Shown here: positions 43,362-52,631 of the stretch, one piece after another
Numbering within the stretch: position 1 is the first letter of the stretch
How the letters are laid out: the number at the start of each line of letters is the position of its first letter
Made by a program: the position numbers and the translations under genes
The notes under the pieces: generated by a model
The model's input: the letters and a program-made list of their open reading frames with translations, nothing else
What the model was told of the DNA's origin: nothing
Database searches by the model: none
DNA from: Streptomyces roseoverticillatus
Lineage (GTDB): Bacteria > Actinomycetota > Actinomycetes > Streptomycetales > Streptomycetaceae
Reading direction: 5' to 3'
Length of the DNA: 64,000 nucleotides
Assembly (NCBI RefSeq): GCF_000719265.1
Contig: NZ_JOFL01000024.1
Coordinates: 1-64,000 of the forward strand

Positions 43362-43613
43362 TCAGTCGCGTCCCGCCCAGTAGTGCCACGAGCAGTGGTG
43401 GCGCTCGTCGTCCGCGCTGGCCCTGCCGTGGGAGACGTGCGGGTCGTGAAGGTCCCTGAGATACGCGCCGATCCGCAGGACGTGCAGTAGCTCGAAGGAC
43501 AGGCCGTAGGAGGCGATCTTCCGGGCGCGCTCGACCACGGCATCCGCGCCGACAACGGTGCCGCTGACGGTGTTGTCGCCCGGCAGGGTCCAGGTGGCGT
43601 CGTCGTGGAACAT
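43362..43613 (-). CDS. NTF2/SnoaL-like protein, N-terminally short
   Basis: An 83-residue frame starting MFHDDATWTLPGDNTVSGTV, a typical mid-domain segment of SnoaL-like NTF2 folds (normally about 130 residues with 25-30 more before 'lFhdDatW.lPG'). It ends SADDERHHCSWHYWAGRD. The frame is open upstream to at least 43650 (RHRPAIRS precedes the Met) and there overlaps the end of the next NTF2-like gene, so the first helix seems lost. No ribosome binding site is seen. It is either a degraded copy or part of a longer overlapping gene. Confidence 0.5.
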   Translation of the reverse strand: MFHDDATWTLPGDNTVSGTVVGADAVVERARKIASYGLSFELLHVLRIGAYLRDLHDPHVSHGRASADDERHHCSWHYWAGRD

Positions 43614-43644
43614 GGAACGGATGGCCGGCCGGTGGCGCTGTGGC

Positions 43645-44037
43645 TCAGCGGGCGCTGCCGAGGTTCCGGTCTGCGTCGGCGCCTTCGAGCATGAGGGTGG
43701 TCTCCTCGATGCGGCGGAAGCGGCCGTCGGGGGCGAACTCGCCGAAGAGGTAGACCTCTATGCGGACGGTGGAGCCGTCGGTCTTGATGACCTCCATCGT
43801 GTGGCGGTCCGCGTAGCGGTCGCCGGAGGAGAGTTCGTCGTGCACCTCGACCGAACCGCCGGCGACGACCTTGCGCAGGTGGGCGATGTGGGCGAGGAAC
43901 TCGGTGCGGTCGTCCCAGCGGCCGTCGGTGCGCTGGCGGTAGTCGGGGGCGAAGTGCCTGTCGGCAGCCTCGTCCAGGTCGAGACCCGGGGTGAGGAGCA
44001 GGTCGGTGAGGGCGGCGCGGATGTCGGTGTGGTTCAC
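43645..44037 (-). CDS. NTF2/SnoaL-like protein
   Basis: A 130-residue protein with a GTG start behind AAGGA. It reads as a full NTF2-like cone: an N-terminal helix (ALTDLLLTPGLDLDEAADRH), FAPDYRQRTDGRWDDRTEFL (the pocket loop), VEVHDELSSGDRYADRHTME and VEVYLFGEF-like strands (RIEVYLFGEFAPDGRFRRIE). Such proteins are small enzymes or ligand binders (ketosteroid-isomerase-like). It is divergent from a MarR regulator across 120 bp containing a perfect palindrome, so it is the likely regulated gene. Confidence 0.85.
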   Translation of the reverse strand: MNHTDIRAALTDLLLTPGLDLDEAADRHFAPDYRQRTDGRWDDRTEFLAHIAHLRKVVAGGSVEVHDELSSGDRYADRHTMEVIKTDGSTVRIEVYLFGEFAPDGRFRRIEETTLMLEGADADRNLGSAR

Positions 44038-44126
44038 GGTGATTCCTTCGGTTGCGTGCGGGCGCGGCCCGCTGTGAATCGGCCCGGAGATGCGTGCCTC
44101 GAGCACGCTTATGACCGTACAGGAAA

Positions 44127-44145
44127 AGCGTGCGCAGCGCACGCT
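44127..44145 (+). promoter_or_regulatory. Perfect palindrome, probable MarR operator
   Basis: AGCGTGCG, a CAG spacer, CGCACGCT: 8-bp arms, 12 bp before the marR-type start codon, in the divergent promoter. A related half-site (AGCACGCT) lies at 44102-44109. The position near both starts fits autorepression and repression of the NTF2-like gene. Confidence 0.8.
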
Positions 44146-44157
44146 AATCTGGGAGGG

Positions 44158-44613
44158 ATGAACCACTCGACAGGACACGACATCGCCGACGCCCTCGGAC
44201 CGCTCCTCCGGCGCAGCACCCGCGCCCACCTCTACCACCGCCTGACCGAAGGACTGGGGGAGGCGGTCGACGACCTCACCTACCCCGTCCTCAGCGGCTT
44301 GGCCCGCACCGGCCCGTCCAGCGCCGCCGACCTCGGCCGCGAGATCGGACTCGACCGCACCACCGTCACCCGCCGCGCCGACCGCCTCGAACGAGCCGGC
44401 CTGCTGCAACGCCAACCGGACTCCACCGACGGCCGCGCCACCCTGCTCGCCCTCACCGACGACGGCCACCGCATCGTGGTGACCACCCGGCAGCGGCTGG
44501 CCGCCGCCATCGACAGCGCACTCGCCACTTGGCCCCCGGCCGACGCCCAGGCCTTCGCTCGCCTCCTGCGCCGCTTCGTCGACGACGGACCCTTCACCCC
44601 CGACCACGACTGA
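44158..44613 (+). CDS. MarR family transcriptional regulator
   Basis: A 151-residue winged-helix protein with GGGAGGG directly before the ATG. SSAADLGREIGLDRTTVTRR (about residues 58-77) is the helix-turn-helix and ADRLERAGLLQRQPDSTDGR leads into the wing; RATLLALTDDGHRIV is the second wing strand. N- and C-terminal helices form the dimer interface. It sits divergently to an NTF2-like gene with a perfect palindrome just upstream, so local repression relieved by a small aromatic or redox ligand is likely. Confidence 0.93.
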   Translation: MNHSTGHDIADALGPLLRRSTRAHLYHRLTEGLGEAVDDLTYPVLSGLARTGPSSAADLGREIGLDRTTVTRRADRLERAGLLQRQPDSTDGRATLLALTDDGHRIVVTTRQRLAAAIDSALATWPPADAQAFARLLRRFVDDGPFTPDHD

Positions 44614-45424
44614 CCCACCGCGCCGGGCCCGTTCGGCGGTCATGGCGGGCTTCACCAGCGGCGGCAGTGCCGCTGGCCTTGAGTTCCCCGGCGACCACGA
44701 CGTGGGCCGGGCGCTCGAGGGCAGCCCGGTAGGAGCTGGGGCTCCGGGGCATCCAGCAGCTCCTCGCGTCGGGGCCTCCAGCCCCCGGCCCGCAGCGCTT
44801 GGTATCCCTCCAACCGCACCAGCGACTCCGGCCGGTGGACGGCGCTTCGGCATCACGGGCCACCTCGAGTCTCCCCGTTTCGTAGGTGTGCTTGCCAGAC
44901 GATCGGTCGGACTCGCTGATGCGTCCGGCTGTCCGGCTGTCCGGCCGGCGGTGCGGCGGAGCGGTCCCGTACCCGGCCCCCCACCCACGGCCCCGCTCAC
45001 CGCGCCCTCTACGTGGTGCCTGCGTTCCCGTCCGCCCCGCCGCAGCTGCCGAGGAAACGCATCGCGCGTACCGCCTTGTTCTTGCCCCTCGATGCTCATC
45101 CTGGCCGCCGGACCGGATGTTCCGAGGCGGAAACCGGTGTCGACGCCCTGCCTTCCAGGCGCTGCCCGAGCGTGCCCGGTGAGCGCGAGGCGAGTCCTTC
45201 ACGTGCGCGCGGATCCCGGAGACCACGTCATCTCGGCTAGAGCCGGGCTATGGCGAAATCCGGCCATGCGGCCGCCGCTGCACGCCGTTGACGGCGACGA
45301 CCTGCGCTTTACCGTGCCCCGGCAGTCACACGCCAGCGACTCTCGGGCATTTATTCGGCTCCCCTCGTGAAGATTCGCTCAAGTGGGGAGCATCTGTGTG
45401 TTTCCTATGGGGGGTGTGTGACGA
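44614..45424. other. Gene-poor region before the Rhs gene
   Basis: No frame here carries a recognisable domain. A minus-strand patch (about 44660-44890) has mixed-frame coding bias, for example VRLEGYQALRAGGWRPRREE, and may be a broken gene. The right end (45360-45424) contains the GGGGGG ribosome site and presumably the promoter of the Rhs gene. Confidence 0.35.
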
Positions 45425-48400
45425 GTGTTGCGATCTACGCTACCTGCACGACTTAAGCGGCCTGTACGACTTAAGCGGCCTGCACGATCCACGCGATCCA
45501 CGCGATCCGCGCAGCGAAGAGCTGCCCGGCTACTGTCCTTTCTCCTGACGTTCGCTCTCCTGGCCGTGGCCGGAATCACCGAGACGGCCTGGGCCCGGAC
45601 GGTCTTGCCACCTGTGCCGGGCCGGACCGCACCACCCCCCGTACCGGACCCCCTCCTGACCCGTACCGCGAAGGACCTGCCCAAGCCTCCCCGGCCGATG
45701 ACCCTGCCCGAGCGGCGCAAGCAGCTCGACGCCCGCCGCGGCAGCACCGGCCCGATGCGCGAGTTCGTCCGGCCCCAGCCGCCCGCTCGGTCGGCGGCGC
45801 CCGAGAACCCGCCTGCCGCCGGGGCGCTGCAGAAGGGCCCGGCAGCCTCCGCCAAGGGCACCCGGGGCGCACCGGGCCTCAAGGCGCCCGCAGGCACGGC
45901 GCCCAATCCCGACTGGGTGTCCGCCTACGCCTCGGCCTACCCCGGCATGCTGTCCATCGGCGGGCAGGTGAAGTTCTCCGGCATCGACGCCGCCAAGCTC
46001 TCCAGCATGTGGCTCTACGTCATGGACGAGGAGAAGAAGCCGGTCCTCCAGCAGGAGATCAAGAAGGCCGACGCCGATCCCCAGGGCCGGTACCTCGAGA
46101 GCGGCGCCTGGTGCTACGGCTGGTGGCCCAAGAACTCCTACCCCGCCGATCAGTGCTTCTGGTGGACTTCCAGCCTGCTGAACGGTCACCTGAAGGACGG
46201 CAAGAAGTACTACGCCTGGATCTTCCTCACCGCCACCGACGGCTCCTCCAGCCCCGGCGGCACCACCTCGCCCTTCGTGGAGGCCTTCTACACCCCCAAC
46301 ATCCCCGGAGCCCAGGCCGGTCTGTGCACGTGCTACGCCCAGGAGCACCGCGCCGACCCCATCAACACCGCCACCGGCATGTACTACGAGAAGATCACTG
46401 ACGCCACCCTCGCCGGCGCCGGCAAGCCCTTCTCGCTCGACCGCTACTACCGCTCCGACTCGGCGGCCACCGGGCTGCTCGGCCGCGGCTGGTCCACTCC
46501 CTTCGACAGCAAGCTCACCCTTGCCTCCGGCAGCGCCACGCTCCAGACGGACGACGGCGCCCAGGTCGTCTTCACATTGTCGAACGGCACCTACACCGCC
46601 CCCGCGGGATCGGTGCTGAAGCTCGCCAAGCCGGGTTCCTCGTACGTCCTCACCTCGATCGACCACACCCGGCGCACCTACAACGCCTCCGGTCAGCTGA
46701 CGGCCGTCACCGACGCGAGCGGTCACGGCCTGACCATCGGCTACGCGTCCGGCCGCCCCGCGACCGTGAAGGACACGGCCGGCCGCACCGTCGAGTTCAC
46801 CGTTGACGGCGCCGGCCTGCTGACGAAGGCGGCGCTGCCCGACAACACCACTGTCGCGTACGGCTACACCGGCGGCCTGCTCACCTCCGCCACCGATCAG
46901 CTCGGCAGGACCACCACCTACACGTACGACGGCGCCAAGCGCCTGGCCACGTTCACCGACGCCGAGGGCGGCAAGGTGACCAACGCCTACGACGCGGTCG
47001 GCCGGGTGAAGTCCCAGACCGACAGCGCGGGTAAGACCACCACCCTCACCTGGGACAACAAGCGCGAGTCCCACGTCACCGACCCCAACGGCGGAGTCTG
47101 GACGGACGTCTACTCCGGCAACGTGCTGATGGAGAGCACCGACCCGTACGGCAAGACCGTCTCCTACAGCTACGACCGGCAGCTGCGCCCGGTGTCCATC
47201 ACCGACCGGCTGGGCAACACCACCGAGATGACGTACGACGGTGCCGGGCGGATGCTCACCCGCAAAGCCCCGGCGTCCGCGGGCTACACCGAGAGCTGGA
47301 CCTACGACGGCGCCGGCAACGTCACCAGCCACACCGACGGCCGCGGCAAGACATCGAAGTACACCTACACCTCCGACAACCAGCTCGCGACCAGCACGGA
47401 CCCGGCCGGCGGGACGGTCACCTACACCTACGCCCCGCTCGGGTCCCTCGCGAGCGTGCGCACCCCGCGCGGCAAGACCGTCACCTATGACCACGACGCG
47501 GCCGGCAACCGCACCGCCGTGACGACGCCCCTCGGTGAGAAGACCACCTTCCGCTACGACGCGGCCGGCCGGATCACCGAGAAGACCGACCCCCGCGGCA
47601 ACGCCCAGGGCGCCAACCCGGCCGACTTCACCACGACCTACACCTACGACGGCCGCGGCCTGCTGCGCACCGCCAAGGACCCGCTGGGACACACCACCGT
47701 CTACGGCTACGACGGCGTGGGCCGGCTCACCTCGGTCAAGGACGCGACCGGCCGCACCGCCGCCTACGAGTACGACGGCGAGAACCGTCTCACCAAGACC
47801 GTCAACCCCGCAGGCAAGGCCATCACCCGTGCGTACGACGCCAACGGCAATCTGACGACCGTCACCGACGCCCTCGGCCACAAGACGACCTACGCCTACG
47901 ACAAGGCCAACCGCCTGATCGCCGAGGTCTCGCCCCGAGGAAACGCCCAGGGCGCCGACGCCGCCGCGTACACCACCAGCTACGGCTACGACGCGGGCGG
48001 CAACCGCACCACGGTCACCGATCCCACCGGAGCCGTCACCACCACCGGCTACGACTCCCTCGGCCGGCCCGTATCGGTCACCGACCCGCTCAAGCAGGTC
48101 ACCAAGACCACCTACGACGCGACCGACAACATCGCCACGGTCACGGACGCGCTCGGCAAGGTCACCCGCTACACGTACACCGACACCGGCCTGACGGAGT
48201 CCGTCACCGACCCGCTCGGCAAGAAGACCGCCTACGGCTACGACGCCGACGGCCACCGCACCAGCGACACCTCCCCGCTGGGCCGCAAGACCACCTGGAC
48301 GTACGACGACGACGGGCGCACCGCCACCCGGACCGACCCTCGGGGCAACGCCCAGGGCGCGAACCCGGCCGACTTCACCACGACCTACACCTACGACGAC

Positions 48401-51400
48401 GCCGGCAACGCCACCAAGGTGCGCGACCCGCTCGGCGGGACCACCGTCACCGCATACGACGCGCTCGGCCACGTCGTCTCGGCCACCGACCCGCTCGGCA
48501 AGGTCACCAGGACCGCGTACGACGAACTCGGACGCGTCGCCAAGGTCACCGGGCCCGACGGCGCCGTCACCGCATACACGTACAACACCGCCGGTGACCT
48601 CGCCACCCGCACCGACCCCAAGGGACACACCACCAGCTACGCCTACGACGACGCGGGCCGCCGCACCGAGGTCACCGACCCGCTCGGCCGCAAGAAGACC
48701 TTCGGCTACGACGCCGACGGCAACGCCGATCGGATCACCAACGCCCGCGGCACCACCGCCACCGTCGCCTTCGATCCCCGCGGCCTGCCCACCGCGACGG
48801 CCTTCACCGACGACACCCCCGGCAGCACCCTTGGCTACGACGCCCTCGGCCGCCGCAAGTCCGTCACCGACGCCACCGGCACCCGCGCCTATTCCTACGA
48901 CCCGGCCGGCCGGCTGACCGCCGTCACCCCGGGGTCGGGCAAGGGCGCCTACGGCTACACCTACGACGACGCCGGGCACCTGACCTCCCGCACCGTCGAC
49001 TACACCGCCCCCGAGCCCCTCGACTGGAGCGGCTCGGCCCTCACCGCCACCGGCGACCTCAACGGCGACGGCATCACCGACATCGTCGCCACCGACGCCA
49101 AGAGCGGCGTGCGCACCTTCCTCGGCCGCGCCGACGGCACCTTCACCGCGGGCAGCACACTCACCGGGACCGGCACCGGCTTCCAGCAGATCCTGACCGT
49201 CGAATTCACCGGCGACGGCAAGCCGGACCTGCTGACCGTCGACAAGGCCACGGGCCACCTGTGGCGCTGCACCGGCGACGGCAAGGGCGGCTTCGCCGCG
49301 CCCGCCGACCTCGGCGCGGGCTGGGGCCCGATGACGCTGACCGCCGGAGACTTCAACCAGGACGGCAAGGCGGACCTCCTGGCCGTCAGCTCCGGCGCCA
49401 ACCGGCTCTACCTCTACCCCGGCGACGGCAAGGGCGGCTTCGGCGCCCGCACCGACCTCGGCAGCGGCTGGGGCGGCTACCGCATCGCGCTCCTGGAGTA
49501 CACCGGCGACGGCAAGCCCGACATCCTCGCCGTCAACCCCGGCGACGGCCACCTCTACCTCTACCCGGGTGACGGCAAGGGGGGCTTCGACAACCGCACC
49601 GACCTCGGGGCGGGCTGGGGCGCCATGCACCTCGTGCCGGGCGAGTTCAACGGCGACGGCAAGCAGGACTTCCTCGCCGTCGACACCGCCGCCCACAAGC
49701 TGCGCTTCTACCCGGGCAACGGCACCGGCGGCTTCGGAACGTACGTCCTCCAGTCCGACGACTGGACCCCGTACGGCATACCGGCCCTCGCCCGCACCGG
49801 CGCCTCGGACCGCTTCGGCATCGTCGCCGCCTCCGGAACCCGGCTGCGCACCTGGAAGGGCGACGGCAAGGGCCGCTTCACCGACCCGGCGGACGCCGCC
49901 ACTGCGGCCTCCGGATCGAAGGCCGGCTACGGCTACGACGCCGACGGCCGGCGGACCTCCCAGACCGGCGCCGCCGGCACCATCACCTACGACTACGACC
50001 CCGCCGGGAACCTCAGCACCACCACCCTGCCCGCGGGCAACGGCCACACCGAGAAGCGCGCCTACGACAACGCCGGCCGCCTCACCTCCGTGGTCAGCGC
50101 CAAGGGCGACGCAGTCCTGTCCGGCCGGCAGCTGACCCTCGACCCGGCAGGCCGGCCCACCCGGGTCGCGACCACCCGCGCCGGACAGCCCGACAACTAC
50201 CGCTACTACACCTACGACCCGGCCGGCCGCCTCCTCATCGACTGCGCCTCCACCGCCCGGGCCGACGCCTGCCCCGCCGCCGACGCGGCCACCACCACGT
50301 ACACCTACGACCCCGTCGGCAACCGCAAGACCCGGAGCCGCAACGGCACCACCACCTCCTACACCTACGACGACGCCGACCAGCTCACCTCGGCCGCCTC
50401 CGGATCCACCACCCGCGGCTACACCTACGACGCCGACGGCAACCGCACCGGCGCCGGAGACGACACCCTCCGCTACGACGCGACCGGGCGCCTCGCCTCC
50501 GTCACCTCCGGATCCGGCACCTACACCTTCGGCTACGACGCCGACGGCAACAGGGTCACGGCCGACAAGGCCGGCAAGCGGCTGCGCACCACGACCTGGG
50601 ACGTCAACGGCCCGCTCGCCACCGCCGGCACCGAGTACGACGCCGACGGCACACAGAGCGCCGAGTACCAGTACAACCCCCTCTCCCAGGTCCAGGCGCA
50701 GACCGGCCCCGGCGGCACCCTCTTCCACCACCACGACCAGCTCGGATCGGTCACCGACACCACCGACGCGGCGGGCGCCGCCCAGAGCAGTTACACCTAC
50801 GGGGCGTTCGGCGAGACCGAGCGCACCGACATCGCCAAGAACCCGCCCGCCAACCCCTTCACCTTCGCCGGCGGCTACGCCGAACCCACCACTCCGGCGG
50901 CCGGCCTCTACCTCAGGGCACGCGACTACGACCCGGCCACCGGCCGCTTCACCGCCAAGGACCCGGCACCCGCAGCCGTCCACGATCCGTACGTCTCGAC
51001 ATACGCCTACGCCAACAACACCCCCACCCGCTTCACCGACCCCACCGGCCTCAAGGCCGACGACCCGAACAACGACCACATCGACTCCTTCGGCGAGGGC
51101 GTCGAGGTCTTTGGCGACGGCTTCCTCAAGGGCCTGAAAATGCCCTTCGAGTTCGTCGGCGACCTCTACAACGCCTTCACCGGCAAGAACGGCGGCGCAG
51201 GCGGCTTCTTCGACAAATACATCCCCATACGCCCCGCCTACAGCCTCTACCGCGCCTCGTACCACTTCTCCAAGCAGGGCTGCGAGGAGCTCTCCGAGGT
51301 CTACCGCAAGGCCGCCGACGAACTCGCCGGACAGGTCGTCCTCGTCGGCCTCGGCGGACTGCGCGGCTGGCAGCGCAAGGTCGTCGAGGAGGAGACCAGT

Positions 51401-51775
51401 GTCCTCGGCTCCGAGGGCGTTCCGCCCAAGCCGGGCAAGGGCGGCGACGGACCGCCGCCGCTGCGCCAGGCCTACATCAACGAGGTCGAGGGCCTCTCCC
51501 AGCAGGCCGCGTCGATGCGAGCGGCAGGTGCAAGCCCCGAGACCATCGCGCGCACCCTGCACCAGGCCCGCCGCGACCTGGGCGTGAAGTACAAGGACCT
51601 CACCCCCGAACCGCTGCGGAGCGAGATCTACCAGCGCAACCTGCAGAAGTACGGTGACAAGCTGGGGCCGACGATCGACTGGCTCCGCGCCAAGGGCAAG
51701 ACATGGGAACAGATCATCGAGAGCGCGACCCGCACCGGCGGGCAGGACCTCGGACTGGGGAAGAAGCAGGAATGA
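45425..51775 (+). CDS. Rhs/YD-repeat polymorphic toxin with FG-GAP insertion
   Basis: A 2116-residue exported protein. The GTG start leads to a basic tail encoded by small tandem repeats, then a signal peptide (about residues 35-57, LLSFLLTFALLAVAGITETA). A lectin-like or unknown region (about 150-295) is followed by the DUF6531-type start RADPINTATGMYYEK (about 315) and some 40 YD repeats (GYDA.GR...TD..G). Between about 1198 and 1495 the YD array is interrupted by FG-GAP/VCBS repeats (GDGKPDLLTV, LYLYPGDGKGGFD). YD repeats then resume and end with the Rhs core GLYLRARDYDPATGRFTAKD (about 1828) and NTPTRFTDPTGL. The last 240 residues, ending SATRTGGQDLGLGKKQE, are the variable toxin tip. The shell should encapsulate the toxin for release into rivals. 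Confidence 0.93.
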   Translation: MLRSTLPARLKRPVRLKRPARSTRSTRSAQRRAARLLSFLLTFALLAVAGITETAWARTVLPPVPGRTAPPPVPDPLLTRTAKDLPKPPRPMTLPERRKQLDARRGSTGPMREFVRPQPPARSAAPENPPAAGALQKGPAASAKGTRGAPGLKAPAGTAPNPDWVSAYASAYPGMLSIGGQVKFSGIDAAKLSSMWLYVMDEEKKPVLQQEIKKADADPQGRYLESGAWCYGWWPKNSYPADQCFWWTSSLLNGHLKDGKKYYAWIFLTATDGSSSPGGTTSPFVEAFYTPNIPGAQAGLCTCYAQEHRADPINTATGMYYEKITDATLAGAGKPFSLDRYYRSDSAATGLLGRGWSTPFDSKLTLASGSATLQTDDGAQVVFTLSNGTYTAPAGSVLKLAKPGSSYVLTSIDHTRRTYNASGQLTAVTDASGHGLTIGYASGRPATVKDTAGRTVEFTVDGAGLLTKAALPDNTTVAYGYTGGLLTSATDQLGRTTTYTYDGAKRLATFTDAEGGKVTNAYDAVGRVKSQTDSAGKTTTLTWDNKRESHVTDPNGGVWTDVYSGNVLMESTDPYGKTVSYSYDRQLRPVSITDRLGNTTEMTYDGAGRMLTRKAPASAGYTESWTYDGAGNVTSHTDGRGKTSKYTYTSDNQLATSTDPAGGTVTYTYAPLGSLASVRTPRGKTVTYDHDAAGNRTAVTTPLGEKTTFRYDAAGRITEKTDPRGNAQGANPADFTTTYTYDGRGLLRTAKDPLGHTTVYGYDGVGRLTSVKDATGRTAAYEYDGENRLTKTVNPAGKAITRAYDANGNLTTVTDALGHKTTYAYDKANRLIAEVSPRGNAQGADAAAYTTSYGYDAGGNRTTVTDPTGAVTTTGYDSLGRPVSVTDPLKQVTKTTYDATDNIATVTDALGKVTRYTYTDTGLTESVTDPLGKKTAYGYDADGHRTSDTSPLGRKTTWTYDDDGRTATRTDPRGNAQGANPADFTTTYTYDDAGNATKVRDPLGGTTVTAYDALGHVVSATDPLGKVTRTAYDELGRVAKVTGPDGAVTAYTYNTAGDLATRTDPKGHTTSYAYDDAGRRTEVTDPLGRKKTFGYDADGNADRITNARGTTATVAFDPRGLPTATAFTDDTPGSTLGYDALGRRKSVTDATGTRAYSYDPAGRLTAVTPGSGKGAYGYTYDDAGHLTSRTVDYTAPEPLDWSGSALTATGDLNGDGITDIVATDAKSGVRTFLGRADGTFTAGSTLTGTGTGFQQILTVEFTGDGKPDLLTVDKATGHLWRCTGDGKGGFAAPADLGAGWGPMTLTAGDFNQDGKADLLAVSSGANRLYLYPGDGKGGFGARTDLGSGWGGYRIALLEYTGDGKPDILAVNPGDGHLYLYPGDGKGGFDNRTDLGAGWGAMHLVPGEFNGDGKQDFLAVDTAAHKLRFYPGNGTGGFGTYVLQSDDWTPYGIPALARTGASDRFGIVAASGTRLRTWKGDGKGRFTDPADAATAASGSKAGYGYDADGRRTSQTGAAGTITYDYDPAGNLSTTTLPAGNGHTEKRAYDNAGRLTSVVSAKGDAVLSGRQLTLDPAGRPTRVATTRAGQPDNYRYYTYDPAGRLLIDCASTARADACPAADAATTTYTYDPVGNRKTRSRNGTTTSYTYDDADQLTSAASGSTTRGYTYDADGNRTGAGDDTLRYDATGRLASVTSGSGTYTFGYDADGNRVTADKAGKRLRTTTWDVNGPLATAGTEYDADGTQSAEYQYNPLSQVQAQTGPGGTLFHHHDQLGSVTDTTDAAGAAQSSYTYGAFGETERTDIAKNPPANPFTFAGGYAEPTTPAAGLYLRARDYDPATGRFTAKDPAPAAVHDPYVSTYAYANNTPTRFTDPTGLKADDPNNDHIDSFGEGVEVFGDGFLKGLKMPFEFVGDLYNAFTGKNGGAGGFFDKYIPIRPAYSLYRASYHFSKQGCEELSEVYRKAADELAGQVVLVGLGGLRGWQRKVVEEETSVLGSEGVPPKPGKGGDGPPPLRQAYINEVEGLSQQAASMRAAGASPETIARTLHQARRDLGVKYKDLTPEPLRSEIYQRNLQKYGDKLGPTIDWLRAKGKTWEQIIESATRTGGQDLGLGKKQE
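45449..45520 (+). repeat. Tandem repeats at the 5' end of the Rhs gene
   Basis: CGACTTAAGCGGCCTG occurs twice in succession (about 45449-45482) and GATCCACGC with a near copy three times (about 45485-45511). They encode RLKRPVRLKRPARSTRSTRS and so lengthen the basic head before the signal peptide. Confidence 0.8.
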
Positions 51776-52194
51776 GCATCATGGTGCGGTCCTTCGACCG
51801 CTTCGGCGAAGCGGCCGCATTCGACCCGGCGAGCGGCGAGCTCGGCCCGCGCACGCGGGCCGGCTCCCCGCCCCCGGGGCAGGCGCCCGCCGGTCACTAC
51901 GGCGAGCTCGGCGGGGTCCCGGTCGTGTTCTACCGCACGGCCGGCGGCCTCCGCCTGCGGCTGGGGGAGCGGGACGTCGCCGTCGACGGCCGCCTGGACA
52001 TCCGGCACGAACGCTCCGCGGACCGCTGCCTGCTGACGGTCGGCACGACCACCCTCACCTACCCCGCCCCGGACACCCTGACCGACCCGGAGGACGACCC
52101 CACGGCCTTCGCCGAGCCGGAGGACTTCGACATGGGCCTGTTCGTGGCCAACGTGGCCGGTGATCCCGGGCGCAGGGAGGCGGTCTACCGGTAG
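51772..52194 (+). CDS. Candidate immunity protein for the Rhs toxin
   Basis: A 140-residue cytosolic protein, MSIMVRSFDRFGEAAAFDPA at the start. Its ATG overlaps the Rhs stop codon (ATGA), so the two are translated together, which is the hallmark of toxin-immunity pairs. The chain is acidic, with strands such as VPVVFYRTAGGLRLRLGERD, RCLLTVGTTTLTYPAPDTLT and an acidic C-terminus (DPTAFAEPEDFDMGLFVANV). I do not recognise the fold. It would bind the C-terminal domain of the Rhs protein and protect the producer; this is inferred from position and size. Confidence 0.8.
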   Translation: MSIMVRSFDRFGEAAAFDPASGELGPRTRAGSPPPGQAPAGHYGELGGVPVVFYRTAGGLRLRLGERDVAVDGRLDIRHERSADRCLLTVGTTTLTYPAPDTLTDPEDDPTAFAEPEDFDMGLFVANVAGDPGRREAVYR

Positions 52195-52304
52195 TAGTGG
52201 GGCCTGGCGGGGCCCGGGCGCGCGGCCATCCGTGATAGGCAGGTCCCGTCAGCCCCGCCCGCGCCCTGCCGCCCGCTCCGAAAGACCCGAAAGAGAGACC
52301 CCCT

Positions 52305-52583
52305 GTGATCCGTAAGCACGTCGTCGTCTCCGGCCGCGTCCAGGGGGTGTTCTACCGGGACACCTGCCGAGAGGAGGCGCGGCGCCACGGCGTGGCCGGC
52401 TGGGTACGGAACATGCCGGACGGCACCGTGGAGGCGGTCTTCGAAGGCCCCGCCGAAGAGGTGGAGCGCATGGTCGCCTGGGTACACCAGGGGCCGTCCC
52501 GTGCCGAGGTGCGGGGAGTCGAGGCCGAGGAAGAAACCCCGCAAGGACTGACCGGCTTCCAGGTCCGCCCGACCGGCCCGTAG
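52305..52583 (+). CDS. acyP: Acylphosphatase
   Basis: A 92-residue enzyme that hydrolyses acyl phosphates. VVVSGRVQGVFYRDTCREEA contains the phosphate-binding loop with the catalytic Arg (FYR), and VAGWVRNMPDGTVEAVFEGP contains the catalytic Asn. PAEEVERMVAWVHQGPSRAE and the final strand complete the ferredoxin-like fold. The usual family length is 90-98 residues. The start is a GTG at 52305, with AAAGAGAG some 8-10 bases upstream. It is convergent with the TetX-like gene, and probably a housekeeping gene in its own transcription unit. Confidence 0.96.
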   Translation: MIRKHVVVSGRVQGVFYRDTCREEARRHGVAGWVRNMPDGTVEAVFEGPAEEVERMVAWVHQGPSRAEVRGVEAEEETPQGLTGFQVRPTGP

Positions 52584-52631
52584 AGTCCGGCCGAAGCCGT
52601 GGACGGTAGGCGAACACCTTGGGCGAATGCC

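Noticed and set aside
45530..51562. A 2010-codon open frame on the minus strand opposite the Rhs gene
   Set aside because: It is a shadow of strongly GC-biased repeat coding sequence; its translation is Val/Gly-rich without any domain, and the plus strand has a complete Rhs protein.
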